Source: Candidatus Pullichristensenella stercorigallinarum (lineage in GTDB: Bacteria; Bacillota; Clostridia; Christensenellales; Aristaeellaceae). From it: 42,256 nt of DNA. The notes beneath the pieces were generated by a model that made no database searches, was not told where the DNA came from, and worked only from the letters and a program-made list of their open reading frames with translations. This document shows, piece after piece, positions 23,929 through 33,200 of this stretch (positions are counted from its first letter, which is position 1; every line of letters begins with the position of its first letter). Position numbers and translations under genes: made by a program. The stretch is taken from contig DVFZ01000014.1 in assembly GCA_018712945.1 (NCBI GenBank), forward strand, positions 1-42,256, read 5' to 3'.

Positions 23929-24997
23929 CGCGCAAAAGCTCCATCAGCCGTCCGTAGAAACGCAGGTTGTGCGCCGTCATCAGCCGCAGGGCATAGGGGT
24001 CGCCCATTTTGAGCAGATGGTTGAGATAGGCGCGCGAATGGCCGCGGCATAAACAGCAATCGCAGCTTTCATCCACGGGGCGCGCGTCGCGGCAATAGTC
24101 GGCGTCCAGCAGATACATGTGGCGGTAAAATGCCCGCCCGGAGCGCACGCCCTCGGGGGTGGCCATGCCCGGCAGGAAGGCGTAAAGGCGGTTGTGGCGC
24201 GCCTCGCGCGTGGGAATCACGCAGTCAAATAGGCGGTAACCCATTTCCACGCACTGCACGATTTCCTCGGGCTTGCCCAGTCCCATGGCGTATTTGAGCT
24301 TGCCGTCCGGCATGGCGTCAGCGGCCATCTGCAAAACGTCCAGGCGCAGCTTTCCCTCCGCGTCCAGCGGCCAGCCGCCGAAACCGTAGCCGTCAAAGCC
24401 AATTTGCTCCAACCGTTCGCCGCACTCGGCGCGCAATTCCCGGTCGCTGCCGCCCTGCACGATGCCCAGCAGCAGCGGGCGCTTTTCGCGCTTCGCGGCC
24501 AGGCGGTCAAATTCCGCGCGGCAGCGCGCGCCCCAGCGCACGGTCAATTCCACGCTGCGGCGCTGCGTGTCCGCGTCGTCATCCGGATGGGTACACAGAT
24601 CCAGCGACATCATGATGTCCGAGCCGAACTGAAACTGCGCGGTGATGCACTTTTCCGGGGTGTAGACCATGCGCTCGCGCCGGTCAGGCCGGAAAATGAT
24701 TTCATTTTCGCGGATTTCGCCGTAATCGGGGTTCTCCCGGATCAGCGAATAGAGCTGGAAGCCGCCCGAATCGGTGAGGATTGCCCCTCTGTACCCGGAA
24801 AAGCCGTGCAGGCCGCCCAGACTCTTGACCAGCCGCGCGCCGGGCTTGGTCATCAGGTGATAGGTGTTCATCTCCAGCCCAAAAAGCCCCGCCGCCTCCA
24901 CATCGGCAAACGAGGCGGCGCGCACGGCGGCGTAGGTGGCGTCCGGGAAAAAGGCGGGCAGCGGCACGCGCCCGGAGGGGAGGTCAAGGTATTTCAT
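23915..24997 (-). CDS. tgt: tRNA-guanine transglycosylase (divergent)
   Basis: Exchanges guanine-34 for a 7-deazaguanine in GUN-anticodon tRNAs. The 360-residue enzyme keeps DSGGFQ (Asp76), the nucleophile Asp258 in LFDCVIPTREARHNR, VQGG (Gln181) and the zinc site Cys312, Cys314, Cys317, His343 (CDCCLC, TAHN). Base-pocket residues differ from the preQ1-type enzyme: DLC for DEC at 133-135, and GGWPLD for GGLAVG at 207-212. This suggests another substrate such as queuine or preQ0, which is inferred. ATG 24997 overlaps the rsmH stop (ATGA). No queA or queG is nearby. Confidence 0.88.
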   Translation of the reverse strand: MKYLDLPSGRVPLPAFFPDATYAAVRAASFADVEAAGLFGLEMNTYHLMTKPGARLVKSLGGLHGFSGYRGAILTDSGGFQLYSLIRENPDYGEIRENEIIFRPDRRERMVYTPEKCITAQFQFGSDIMMSLDLCTHPDDDADTQRRSVELTVRWGARCRAEFDRLAAKREKRPLLLGIVQGGSDRELRAECGERLEQIGFDGYGFGGWPLDAEGKLRLDVLQMAADAMPDGKLKYAMGLGKPEEIVQCVEMGYRLFDCVIPTREARHNRLYAFLPGMATPEGVRSGRAFYRHMYLLDADYCRDARPVDESCDCCLCRGHSRAYLNHLLKMGDPYALRLMTAHNLRFYGRLMELLRDGEA

Positions 24998-25929
24998 GGC
25001 AATTTCTCCACGATGCGCAATGTGGCGCTGCGGGCGCGGGGGTTTTTCTCCAATTCCTCTGCCGCGGCGACGATGGGTTTGCGGGTAATCAGGCGCACCA
25101 CCGGCTTTTTGCCGCACACGCATACCGGCAGATTCTTGGGGCATGTGCAGGGGTCGGCCAGCGTGCGAAATGTGTTTTTGACGATGCGGTCTTCCAGCGA
25201 ATGGAAGGCGATCACGCACAGCCGTCCGCCGGGTTTGAGCAGCCCAACGAGCATTTCCAGGGCAGCGCGCAGCGGTTCCAGCTCGTCGTTGACGGCGATG
25301 CGCAGGGCCTGAAATACGCGCCGCGCCGGATGAGAACCATCTTTGGCACGCACTTTTTTGGGAATGGCAGCGTCTATGGCGGCAACCAGTTGTAAGGTGG
25401 TCGCAATCGGACGGCGGTCGGCGATCACGCGGGCGATCTGCCGCGCCCATTTTTCCTCGCCGTAATCGCGAAAGATGCGCGTAAGTTCGTCCTCAGAGGC
25501 ATTGTTGACAAGATCGGCAGCCGTGCGGGGCTGGGAAGCGTCCATGCGCATGTCCAGCGGCGCGTCCTCGTGATAAGAAAAGCCGCGCTCACGGCAGTCG
25601 AGCTGGAACGAGGAAACGCCCAAGTCGGCAAGTATGCCGTCAAAGTGCGTTTCGCCCACAAGCGTGGCGGCGTCGTGGAAATTGCCGCGTACCGCGCGGA
25701 AAGCCGAAGCGTCTGTGCCCGTTTCCCGCAAAAACGATTCCACGCGCGCGCTGGCGGCGGCAATGGCGTCGGCATCCCGGTCGATGCCGGTCACGCGCCC
25801 GCCACGGCGGAGCATCTCCAGCGTGTGCCCACCGCCCCCGAGCGTGCAATCCAGATATTCGCCGCCGGGAACGATGCGCAGGCCGTCCATGCACTCCGTC
25901 AGGAGCACCGGGAGGTGGTGAAATTCCAT
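24994..25929 (-). CDS. rsmH: 16S rRNA (cytosine1402-N4)-methyltransferase RsmH
   Basis: Methylates N4 of C1402; with RsmI from the same operon it produces m4Cm1402. The 311-residue protein shows HLPVLLTECMDGL, YLDCTLGGGGHT (SAM site), GIDRDADAI, LADLGVSSFQLD, DMRMD and AFHSLEDRIVKN. It overlaps folC by 31 nt and has its ribosome binding site (GGGGGAAAG) within folC. In most Firmicutes rsmH sits in the division cluster with mraZ and ftsL; here it does not. Confidence 0.96.
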   Translation of the reverse strand: MEFHHLPVLLTECMDGLRIVPGGEYLDCTLGGGGHTLEMLRRGGRVTGIDRDADAIAAASARVESFLRETGTDASAFRAVRGNFHDAATLVGETHFDGILADLGVSSFQLDCRERGFSYHEDAPLDMRMDASQPRTAADLVNNASEDELTRIFRDYGEEKWARQIARVIADRRPIATTLQLVAAIDAAIPKKVRAKDGSHPARRVFQALRIAVNDELEPLRAALEMLVGLLKPGGRLCVIAFHSLEDRIVKNTFRTLADPCTCPKNLPVCVCGKKPVVRLITRKPIVAAAEELEKNPRARSATLRIVEKLP

Positions 25930-27140
25930 TCGCTTTCCCCCTTCAAAAGCGCGCGCGCCGCGCCTACGAGGTACAAAGAACCCGCGACCACGCGCATCCC
26001 GCCGGTCGTTTGCAACGCTTCCTCCACCGACGCGGCCGTCGCCGTTTTGCAGCCAAGGGCGGCATAGGTTGCCGCCACCTGTTCCGGCTCGGCGGCGCGC
26101 GGCTCGTCCACGCGCGTGGCGATTACCTGCGAAAACAGGGGCGCGAGGATGGCGGCGCAGGCATCAATCTGTTTGTCGCGCATCATGCCGGTAATCAGCG
26201 TCATTCGCGTGTCGGGAAAGTGTTCGGAGAGGTAGTCGCGCAGCGTGCGCGCGCCCTGCGGATTGTGCGCGCCGTCCAGCAGCGTATCGCCCAGCCACTC
26301 CAACCGCCCCGGCCATTCGGCGTCGCGCAGGCCATCAGCAAGGTTCTGTAATTTCAGGCCCGAGGCGCGCAGGCCGTAGAGGGCCAGCGAAGCGTTGAGC
26401 ATCTGATGGCGCCCGGGCAGGCGGATGGAAAATTCCCCGAATGGCAAGCGGAAGCGGCTACCATAGGGCGTGATTTCCAGAGGCTCGGGCGGTTCGGCGA
26501 TGATGATGTCTCCCTTTTCGCGGAAGATATCGAGAATTTCCCCGCTCTGCCGCATGACCACGGCGGGCACGCCCGGCTTGATGATGCCCGCTTTTTCACG
26601 GGCGATATCGGTAAGCGTATCGCCAAGCTGGGCCATATGGTCCATGCCGATGGCGGCAATCATGGAAACGGCCGGCATAAGCACGTTGGTGCAGTCCAGC
26701 CGCCCGCCCAGGCCGCATTCGACCACCGCCACCTGCACGCCCGCTTCGCGGAAATACCAGAAGGCCAACGCCGTGCCAATCTCGAAGGTGGTGGGGGAAA
26801 GGCCTTCCTTTTCCAGCGCCGCGCAGGCGGCCATGATCTTCTTCACGCCGCGCACGAGCGCCGCTTCCGGGATGCACGCGCCGTTTACGCGGATGCGTTC
26901 CCGGTAGTTTTCCAGATACGGCGAGGTATACAACCCAGCGGCATAACCGCTTTTGCGCAGGCAGGCGTCGCACATCGCCGCCGTGGAACCCTTGCCATTG
27001 GTGCCGGCGATGTGCAGGGAAAGAAAACCCCTTTCGGGGTTTCCAAGGGCCGCGAGCAGGGCGCGGGTATTTTCCAGGCCGTTTTTGTGGCCCGTATAGC
27101 GCCGGCTGTGAATCCAGCGTATCGCTTCGTTTGCGTCCAT
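25899..27140 (-). CDS. folC: folylpolyglutamate synthase / dihydrofolate synthase
   Basis: Adds glutamate to folates (and often to dihydropteroate). The 413-residue protein has the P-loop HIAGTNGKGSTAAM, the omega loop TSPYLENYRERIRVNG, VVECGLGGRLDCTNV and LLDGAHNPQGARTL. The start is ATG 27140, which overlaps the trpS stop (TGATG); a GTG directly before it is the alternative. Translationally coupled on both sides. Confidence 0.95.
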   Translation of the reverse strand: MDANEAIRWIHSRRYTGHKNGLENTRALLAALGNPERGFLSLHIAGTNGKGSTAAMCDACLRKSGYAAGLYTSPYLENYRERIRVNGACIPEAALVRGVKKIMAACAALEKEGLSPTTFEIGTALAFWYFREAGVQVAVVECGLGGRLDCTNVLMPAVSMIAAIGMDHMAQLGDTLTDIAREKAGIIKPGVPAVVMRQSGEILDIFREKGDIIIAEPPEPLEITPYGSRFRLPFGEFSIRLPGRHQMLNASLALYGLRASGLKLQNLADGLRDAEWPGRLEWLGDTLLDGAHNPQGARTLRDYLSEHFPDTRMTLITGMMRDKQIDACAAILAPLFSQVIATRVDEPRAAEPEQVAATYAALGCKTATAASVEEALQTTGGMRVVAGSLYLVGAARALLKGESEWNFTTSRCS

Positions 27141-28141
27141 CACAGTTTCGTGGGCGCAAGGCCGACCTTTTTATGCACCTTGCGCATGGTGCGCATGGCA
27201 AGCTGCGAGGCGCGCTCGTCGCCGTCTTTCATGACGGCTTCCAGATAGGCCTTGTCCGCGCTGATCTCCTCGTATTTTTTCTGGATTGGCGAAAGCGTTT
27301 CAATCACCACGTCGGCCACGGCGTCCTTGAAAGCGCCATAGCCCTTGCCCTCGAAATCAGCGGCAATCTGCTCCATGCTCTGCCCGCCCAGGGCCGACAA
27401 AATGCTCATCAGGTTGGAAACGCCCGGCTTGTTCTCCGGGTCGAAACGCACCTCGGCGTCGCAGTCGGTCACGGCGCGGCGCAGCTTTTTGCGGATGACG
27501 TCGGCGGGGTCGAGGATGGCGATATAGGTGTCCTCCGGGTCGGATTTGGACATCTTGCGCGTCGGCTCCTGCAGGCTCATCACCCGCGCGCCCACCTTGG
27601 GGAAGTAACCGTCCGGCACCACAAACGTATCCGAATACAGGGCGTTGAAGCGCTCGGCAACGTTGCGCGCCAGCTCCAGATGTTGCTTCTGATCCGCGCC
27701 GATGGGTACCAGATCCGCCTGGTAGAGCAGTATATCCGCCGCCATCAGCACCGGATAGGCAAACAGGCCGCAGTTGATGTTGTCGGCGTGCTTTTTGGCC
27801 TTGTCCTTGAACTGCGTCATGCGTGAAAGCTCGCCCATATAGGTGTAGCAGTCGAGCACCCAGGCCAGCTCCGCGTGCTCATGCACATGGGACTGGAAAA
27901 AAATGATATTCTTTTGCGGGTCGAGGCCGCTGGCCAGGAAGATGGCCATCGTGCGCAGGCACGCCTTGCGCAGTTCCGCGGGATTTTGGCGGATGGTGAT
28001 GGCATGCAGATCGACGATGGAATACAAACAGTCGTATTCATCCTCCAAGAGTTTAAAATTGCGCAGCGCGCCGATATAATTGCCCAATGTCAGGTTGCCG
28101 GTGGGCTGAATTCCTGAAAAAATGCGTTTTTTGCCGTCCAT
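27140..28141 (-). CDS. trpS: tryptophanyl-tRNA synthetase
   Basis: Class I aminoacyl-tRNA synthetase charging tRNA-Trp. The 333-residue protein has the HIGH-region SGIQPTGNLTLGNYIGALRN and the KMSKS loop RKMSKSDPED, plus GADQKQHLELAR. First gene of the six-gene minus-strand operon. Only about 70 nt separate promoter and start codon, so no T-box leader is present. Confidence 0.97.
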   Translation of the reverse strand: MDGKKRIFSGIQPTGNLTLGNYIGALRNFKLLEDEYDCLYSIVDLHAITIRQNPAELRKACLRTMAIFLASGLDPQKNIIFFQSHVHEHAELAWVLDCYTYMGELSRMTQFKDKAKKHADNINCGLFAYPVLMAADILLYQADLVPIGADQKQHLELARNVAERFNALYSDTFVVPDGYFPKVGARVMSLQEPTRKMSKSDPEDTYIAILDPADVIRKKLRRAVTDCDAEVRFDPENKPGVSNLMSILSALGGQSMEQIAADFEGKGYGAFKDAVADVVIETLSPIQKKYEEISADKAYLEAVMKDGDERASQLAMRTMRKVHKKVGLAPTKL

Positions 28142-28186
28142 AAAAAGCCCCCCATAATGAATCAGAAAGCATATCTGTCAGGGAAT

Positions 28187-28215
28187 ATGATATCACGCGG
28201 TCAAATTTTCGTCAA
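28187..28215 (-). promoter_or_regulatory. promoter of the trpS operon
   Basis: On the minus strand TTGACG (28210-28215), 17 bp, TATCAT (28187-28192). Its -35 is 7 bp from the -35 of the divergent plsX promoter. Confidence 0.75.
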
Positions 28216-28222
28216 GGTTGGC

Positions 28223-28251
28223 TTGAAAAAATCGCCGGAATCTGCTAGAAT
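28223..28251 (+). promoter_or_regulatory. promoter of the plsX operon
   Basis: TTGAAA (28223-28228), 17 bp, TAGAAT (28246-28251), 31 bp before the plsX start codon. Confidence 0.8.
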
Positions 28252-28282
28252 GAAAACAATGGCATGATAGGGGGATTGTGGT

Positions 28283-29287
28283 TTGGCAAAGTACAGGATC
28301 GCGCTGGACGCGATGGGCGGCGACAACGCCCCGGTCGCAATCGTTGAGGGCGCAAAGCTGGCGGTTGAAGAATTTCCGGATATCACCGTGCAACTTTACG
28401 GCCCGGAGGACGCGCTCCGGCCGCTGATCGAGGGTTCGGAGCGTATCGAAATCGTCCACGCCCCGGAAGTGATCGGTATGCACGATTCGCCCATGCTGGC
28501 CGTGCGCCAGAAAACGGAATCGTCGCTGGTCAAAGCGGTGTTGGCTGTGCGTGAAGGCGCGGCGGACGCCGTAGTATCCGCCGGCTCCACGGGCGCGCTG
28601 CTGGCCGGGGGCATGCTGCGCATCGGCCGCATCCGCGGCATTGAACGCCCAGCGCTGGCCCCGGTGATCCCCGGGCGCAAAAAGCCCTTTTTGCTCATCG
28701 ACTGCGGCGCGAATGTGGATTGCCAGCCCCGCTATTTGCAGCAGTTCGGCCTGATGGGGTCGGTTTACATGCAGAGCGTACAGGGTGTGCCGCGCCCGGA
28801 AGTCGGCCTTGCCAACATTGGCACGGAGGCTGAAAAGGGGGACAAGCTCACGCGCGAGGCTTATGCGCTCATGTCCGCGCAGTCCGCTTACATCTTCAAG
28901 GGCAACGCCGAAGTGCGCGATGTGCCCGCTGGCGATTTTGACGTGGTTGTGGCTGACGGCTTTGTCGGAAACGTCATCCTCAAGTCCATTGAGGGCGTGT
29001 CCAGCCTGATTATGGGCATGCTCAAGGATAGCCTGCGTTCCTCGCGCCGTGCCCGGGCGGGCGCTTTGATGATGCGCCCGGCGCTGCGGGGCCTCAAAAA
29101 CAAGATGGATTACAAAAGCCACGGCGGCGCGCCGCTTCTGGGCGTAAATGGCGCCGTGGTCAAGGCGCACGGAAGTTCCGACGCGCGGGCGATTAAAAAC
29201 GCCGTGCGCCAGGCGCGCTCCATGCTGGAAGGAAAAGTTGTCGAAAAAATACGGGACGGCCTTGACGGGCTGTCGGCGAAAGAATAG
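28283..29287 (+). CDS. plsX: phosphate acyltransferase PlsX
   Basis: Converts acyl-ACP to acyl-phosphate at the start of phospholipid synthesis. The 334-residue protein shows IALDAMGGDNAPVAIVEGA, VSAGSTGALLAGG, LIDCGANVDCQP, GLANIGTEAEKGD and ADGFVGNVILKS, all typical. Translation starts at TTG 28283 with GGGGGA upstream. First gene of plsX-acpP-rnc-smc-ftsY; fabD and fabG, often placed between plsX and acpP, are absent. Confidence 0.96.
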   Translation: MAKYRIALDAMGGDNAPVAIVEGAKLAVEEFPDITVQLYGPEDALRPLIEGSERIEIVHAPEVIGMHDSPMLAVRQKTESSLVKAVLAVREGAADAVVSAGSTGALLAGGMLRIGRIRGIERPALAPVIPGRKKPFLLIDCGANVDCQPRYLQQFGLMGSVYMQSVQGVPRPEVGLANIGTEAEKGDKLTREAYALMSAQSAYIFKGNAEVRDVPAGDFDVVVADGFVGNVILKSIEGVSSLIMGMLKDSLRSSRRARAGALMMRPALRGLKNKMDYKSHGGAPLLGVNGAVVKAHGSSDARAIKNAVRQARSMLEGKVVEKIRDGLDGLSAKE

Positions 29288-29304
29288 CAAGGAGGAATAC
29301 ACCC

Positions 29305-29535
29305 ATGATTTACGAAAAGGTTGTCGAATACATCACCCAGCAGCTTCCGGTCAAAGCGTCCGATGTGAAGCCCGAAAGCCGCCTCGTCGAGGACTTGGGC
29401 GCGGACAGCGCCAATATGATGATGCTGATTATGGATTTGGAGGCCGAGTACGACATGACCGTCGAGGACGATATGCTCAGCCAGATCAAGACCGTGGACG
29501 ATATCGTCAAATACATCGAAAAGCGGGTTGGATAA
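29305..29535 (+). CDS. acpP: acyl carrier protein
   Basis: 76-residue acidic carrier protein. Ser35 in LGADSANMMMLIMDLE is the 4'-phosphopantetheine site; the usual DSLD reads DSAN here. AAGGAGGAA precedes ATG 29305. Supplies acyl chains to PlsX and fatty-acid synthesis. Confidence 0.95.
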   Translation: MIYEKVVEYITQQLPVKASDVKPESRLVEDLGADSANMMMLIMDLEAEYDMTVEDDMLSQIKTVDDIVKYIEKRVG

Positions 29536-29538
29536 GCG

Positions 29539-30216
29539 GTGGAACGCTTGCAGGAAAAGCTGGGCTATCGCTTCCGCGACCGCACGCTGTTGGCCACGGC
29601 GCTGACGCACCCCTCCTTTGGAAGCGACCACCACGTTGCGCACTATCAGCGCCTGGAGTTTCTTGGCGACGCGGTGCTGGAACTGGTGGTAAGCCAGTAC
29701 CTTTACCAGTCCCTTCCGGATGTGCCGGAGGGGACGCTCACGCGCATGCGCGCCCATGCCGTGCGCGAGGAGGCGCTGTTTCAGGCCGCCCGGCGCTTGG
29801 AGCTGGGGCGGCTGGTGCGCCTGTCCGTGGGCGAGGAGCGCACCGGCGGGCGGGAAAAGCCTTCCATCCTTGCGGACGTGGCCGAGGCTGTGTTCGCGGC
29901 GGTGTACCTGGATGGCGGGCTGGAGGCCGCGCGGCGGGTGATCCTCGTTTCGCTGGGGGAGCTTTTGGACATTCGCTCCCTTTCGGATTGCCTGGATGAA
30001 AAATCGCGCCTGCAGGAAGCCATGCAAAAGCGGGGCGCCATGCCGCGCTATGTGTTCGTCTCCTGCGAAGGGCCGGCGCACGCGCCCACGTTCCGCTATC
30101 AGGTGTTGGAGGGCGATACGCTGCTGGGCGAGGGCACGGGCGCGAGCAAGCAGCTTGCGCAGCAGGCAGCGGCGAAAAACGCATTGCAGAAGTTGGGAGC
30201 AGACCATTGCGGCTAA
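29539..30216 (+). CDS. rnc: ribonuclease III
   Basis: Double-strand-specific endonuclease for rRNA and mRNA processing. The 225-residue protein has the catalytic signature QRLEFLGDAVLELVVSQYL, ILADVAEAVFAAVYLDGG with the second acidic pair, and a C-terminal double-stranded RNA-binding domain (DEKSRLQEAMQKRG, GASKQLAQQAAAKNALQKLG). GTG start 29539, 3 bp after acpP, with a weak own ribosome binding site, so coupling is likely. Confidence 0.96.
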   Translation: MERLQEKLGYRFRDRTLLATALTHPSFGSDHHVAHYQRLEFLGDAVLELVVSQYLYQSLPDVPEGTLTRMRAHAVREEALFQAARRLELGRLVRLSVGEERTGGREKPSILADVAEAVFAAVYLDGGLEAARRVILVSLGELLDIRSLSDCLDEKSRLQEAMQKRGAMPRYVFVSCEGPAHAPTFRYQVLEGDTLLGEGTGASKQLAQQAAAKNALQKLGADHCG

Positions 30217-33200
30217 AGAAACTGGTCATCCACGGGTTCAAGTCGTTTGCGGACCGCGTGGAGGTGACATTTGAAAACGGCATCACTGGCGTCGTCGGGC
30301 CGAACGGCTGCGGCAAGTCCAATATCGCAGACGCCGTGCGTTGGGTGTTGGGCGAGCAGAGCGCCAAGACGCTTCGCGGCTCCAAAATGGAGGACGTGAT
30401 TTTTAACGGCACCGAAAAGCGCCGCCGGCTGGCTTTTTGCGAGGTCACGCTGACCTTTGACAACGAAGATAAAGCCCTGCCGGTGGACTTTACCGAGGTG
30501 GAAGTCTCCCGCCGCGTCTACCGCAGCGGCGAGGGCGAATACAAACTCAACGGCACCGCCTGCCGTTTGCGCGATATCGTGGATTTGTTCCGCGATACCG
30601 GCATTGGCAAGGAGGGCTATTCCTTGATCGGCCAGGGGCGCATCGACGACATCCTTTCGGTTCGCTCTGAGGACCGGCGCAAGGTGTTTGAGGAGGCGGC
30701 GGGCATTGTCAAATACAAGGCCCGCAAGCTGGACGCCCAGCGCCGCATGGAAAACACGCGCCAGAATCTCACGCGCGTGGAGGATATCTTATCCGAGTTG
30801 GAAACGCGCGTGGAACCGCTCAAGGAGCAGAGTGAGACGGCCCGCGAATACCTGGCGCTGCGCGACGAACTGAAGGTATTGGATATAAACGTGTACCTGG
30901 TTCGCACGGAGCGCTATCAGGCGCGCCTTGCCGAGCTGCGCGCGTCGCTCGAGACGCTTTCCGAAGCGGTAGGGCAGGCGGAAGAAGAACTCAAAACCGT
31001 CTCCGCGGCGCGCGAGGAAGGGCTTGGCCGCCTGGAAACGCTGGAACACGAGGCGGCGGCACAGCGCGAAGTCGTACAGAAATGGATTCGCGAAGTCGAG
31101 GCCCGCGAAGGCGCGGTGCAGGTCATGCGCGAGCGCATCCTTGCCGGCGAACGCGAGCGCGACCGCCTGATTTCCGAGCGGGACGCGGCGCGCGACGGCG
31201 GCGGCGGCGTCAAGCGCCATGTGGAAGAACTGCGCGAAAAGATTGAGAAAGAAGCCGGAGAGCTGGAGGCGCTTCAACAAGAGCAGGCCGCACGCGAGGA
31301 AGAACTGGCGCGGTTTGAGGCCGAGCTTTCCGCGCTTGAAGCACAGGCCGAGGCGGAAAAAGAGCAGATCATCCAGTCCATGAACCGCCTGGGCGATGTG
31401 CGCAATCAGCAGGCGCGTCTGGAAACGCTGCGCACAGCGCTGGAAAACCAGCTTTCCGGCATGGGCGAGGACGAGCAGCGCGCGGACGCGGGCATGCGCT
31501 CTTTGGACGAGCAGCTCGCCGCGGCGCAGGAACTTTTGCGCGAGGAGAGCGAACGCAAGGCGCATTTTGAGCGAGAGGTGGCCAATTCCGTCGAGCAGGT
31601 GCGCGCCTCCAGCGAACAGAGCCGGCAGCTTTCCGAGCAGGTAAACGCGCGCATGGCCGAACGCCAGCGCGCCGATTCGCGCCTCAAGCTGCTGGTGGAA
31701 ATGCAGAACGATTACGAGGGCTACCAGCACTCGGTCAAACAGGTGTTGCTCTACGCCCGCAAAAGCGGCGCAAGCGGCGTACACGGCGTGGTGGCGGAGC
31801 TGATCGAAGTGCCGGAAAAGCTGGAGCGCGCCATCGACATGGTGCTGGGCGGGGCTTTGCAGAATATCGTCGTCGAGCGCGACGAGGACGCCAAGCGCAT
31901 GATCGAATACCTGCGCAACAACCGCTTTGGCCGGGCGACGTTTTTGCCGGTCGGCTCGGTGAGGCCGCGCGTTCTCGACGCGCGCGAGCGCGAAGTGCTC
32001 AAACTGCCTGGATGCTTGGGTGTGGCTTCGGAGCTGATCCGCTTTGACGAAAAGTACCGCGGCGTGATCGACAACCTGCTCGGCCGCACGGTGGTGGCCG
32101 AAAACCTCGAAGCTGGCATCCGCATCCAGCGGGCGGGGCGTTACGCCTTCCGGCTGGTGACGCTGGAGGGCGACGTAATGCATTCCGGCGGTTCCATGAC
32201 CGGCGGCAGCGTGCAATCGCGGGTGACGAACCTGCTTTCGCGCGGGCGTGAAATTGAACAACTTCGCGCCGCGCTGGCAAAGCTGGACGGCGAAGTGATT
32301 GCCGCGCGCAACGAGCTTGTGCGCCAGGAGGCGGAGCGCACCCGCTTAAAGCAGGAGCGCGGCGAGCTTTACGACGAACTGCACCGCCAGGAAGTGGCCT
32401 GTGCCCGCGCCGAGGCGCAATTAAAGGCCGTTCAGGATGAACGCGCTTCCCATGAGCAAAGCGCATCCCGCGTGCGCGCCGAGCGCGAGCGCCTGGAAGC
32501 ACAGCTTGCGGACGTGCAGAATTCACTCGCGGCCATTGAGGAACACCAGCAGACGGCCCAGGAAAACACCGCCGGGCGGCAGGAGCGCGTCAAGGCGTTG
32601 ATGGAGGATATCTACGTCCGCCGCGAAAAGGGCGAAAAGTTGCGTGCCGAAACGAGCGACGGCCGCGTGCGCCTGGCGACGCGCCAACGCGGCTTGGAAG
32701 CTGCCCGCGCCGATCATGAGCGGCTAAGCCGTCAGGCTGAGGACATGGAAAAGCTGTTGGCAGACAGCGAGTCGCAGTTGGAGGTTTGCATGAAATCGCT
32801 GGCCGAAAACGCGGCGGTGCTCGAGCGAGACAGCATTGAGTTGTCCACAGGCAAGGCCGAACTAGACCGCGTGCGCGGCCAGTTCAACGAAACCGACAGC
32901 CGCCGCACCGAGGCCCAGCGCGAATTGCAGGCGCAGGCCGAGCAAATCGACGCCCTGCGCGCGCGGGTGGACGAACACACCGACAAGCGCCACCGCTGCG
33001 AATTGCAGCTTCAGCGTGTGGAGACGGAATTTAAGCAGATCGAGGAGCGCATTTGGGAGGATTATGAGCTGACCTATGCCCTGGCTGAACCCTTCCGGCA
33101 GGAGGGTTTCCGCCTGAGCGAGTCCGAAAAGCGCATTTCCGCCATCCGTGCCCGTATTCGTGAGATGGGCGCGGTAAACGTGTCCGCGCTGGATGAATAC

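Noticed and set aside
28142-28186. T-box leader for trpS
   Set aside because: The distance from promoter to start codon is about 70 nt and no T-box sequence or terminator is present.
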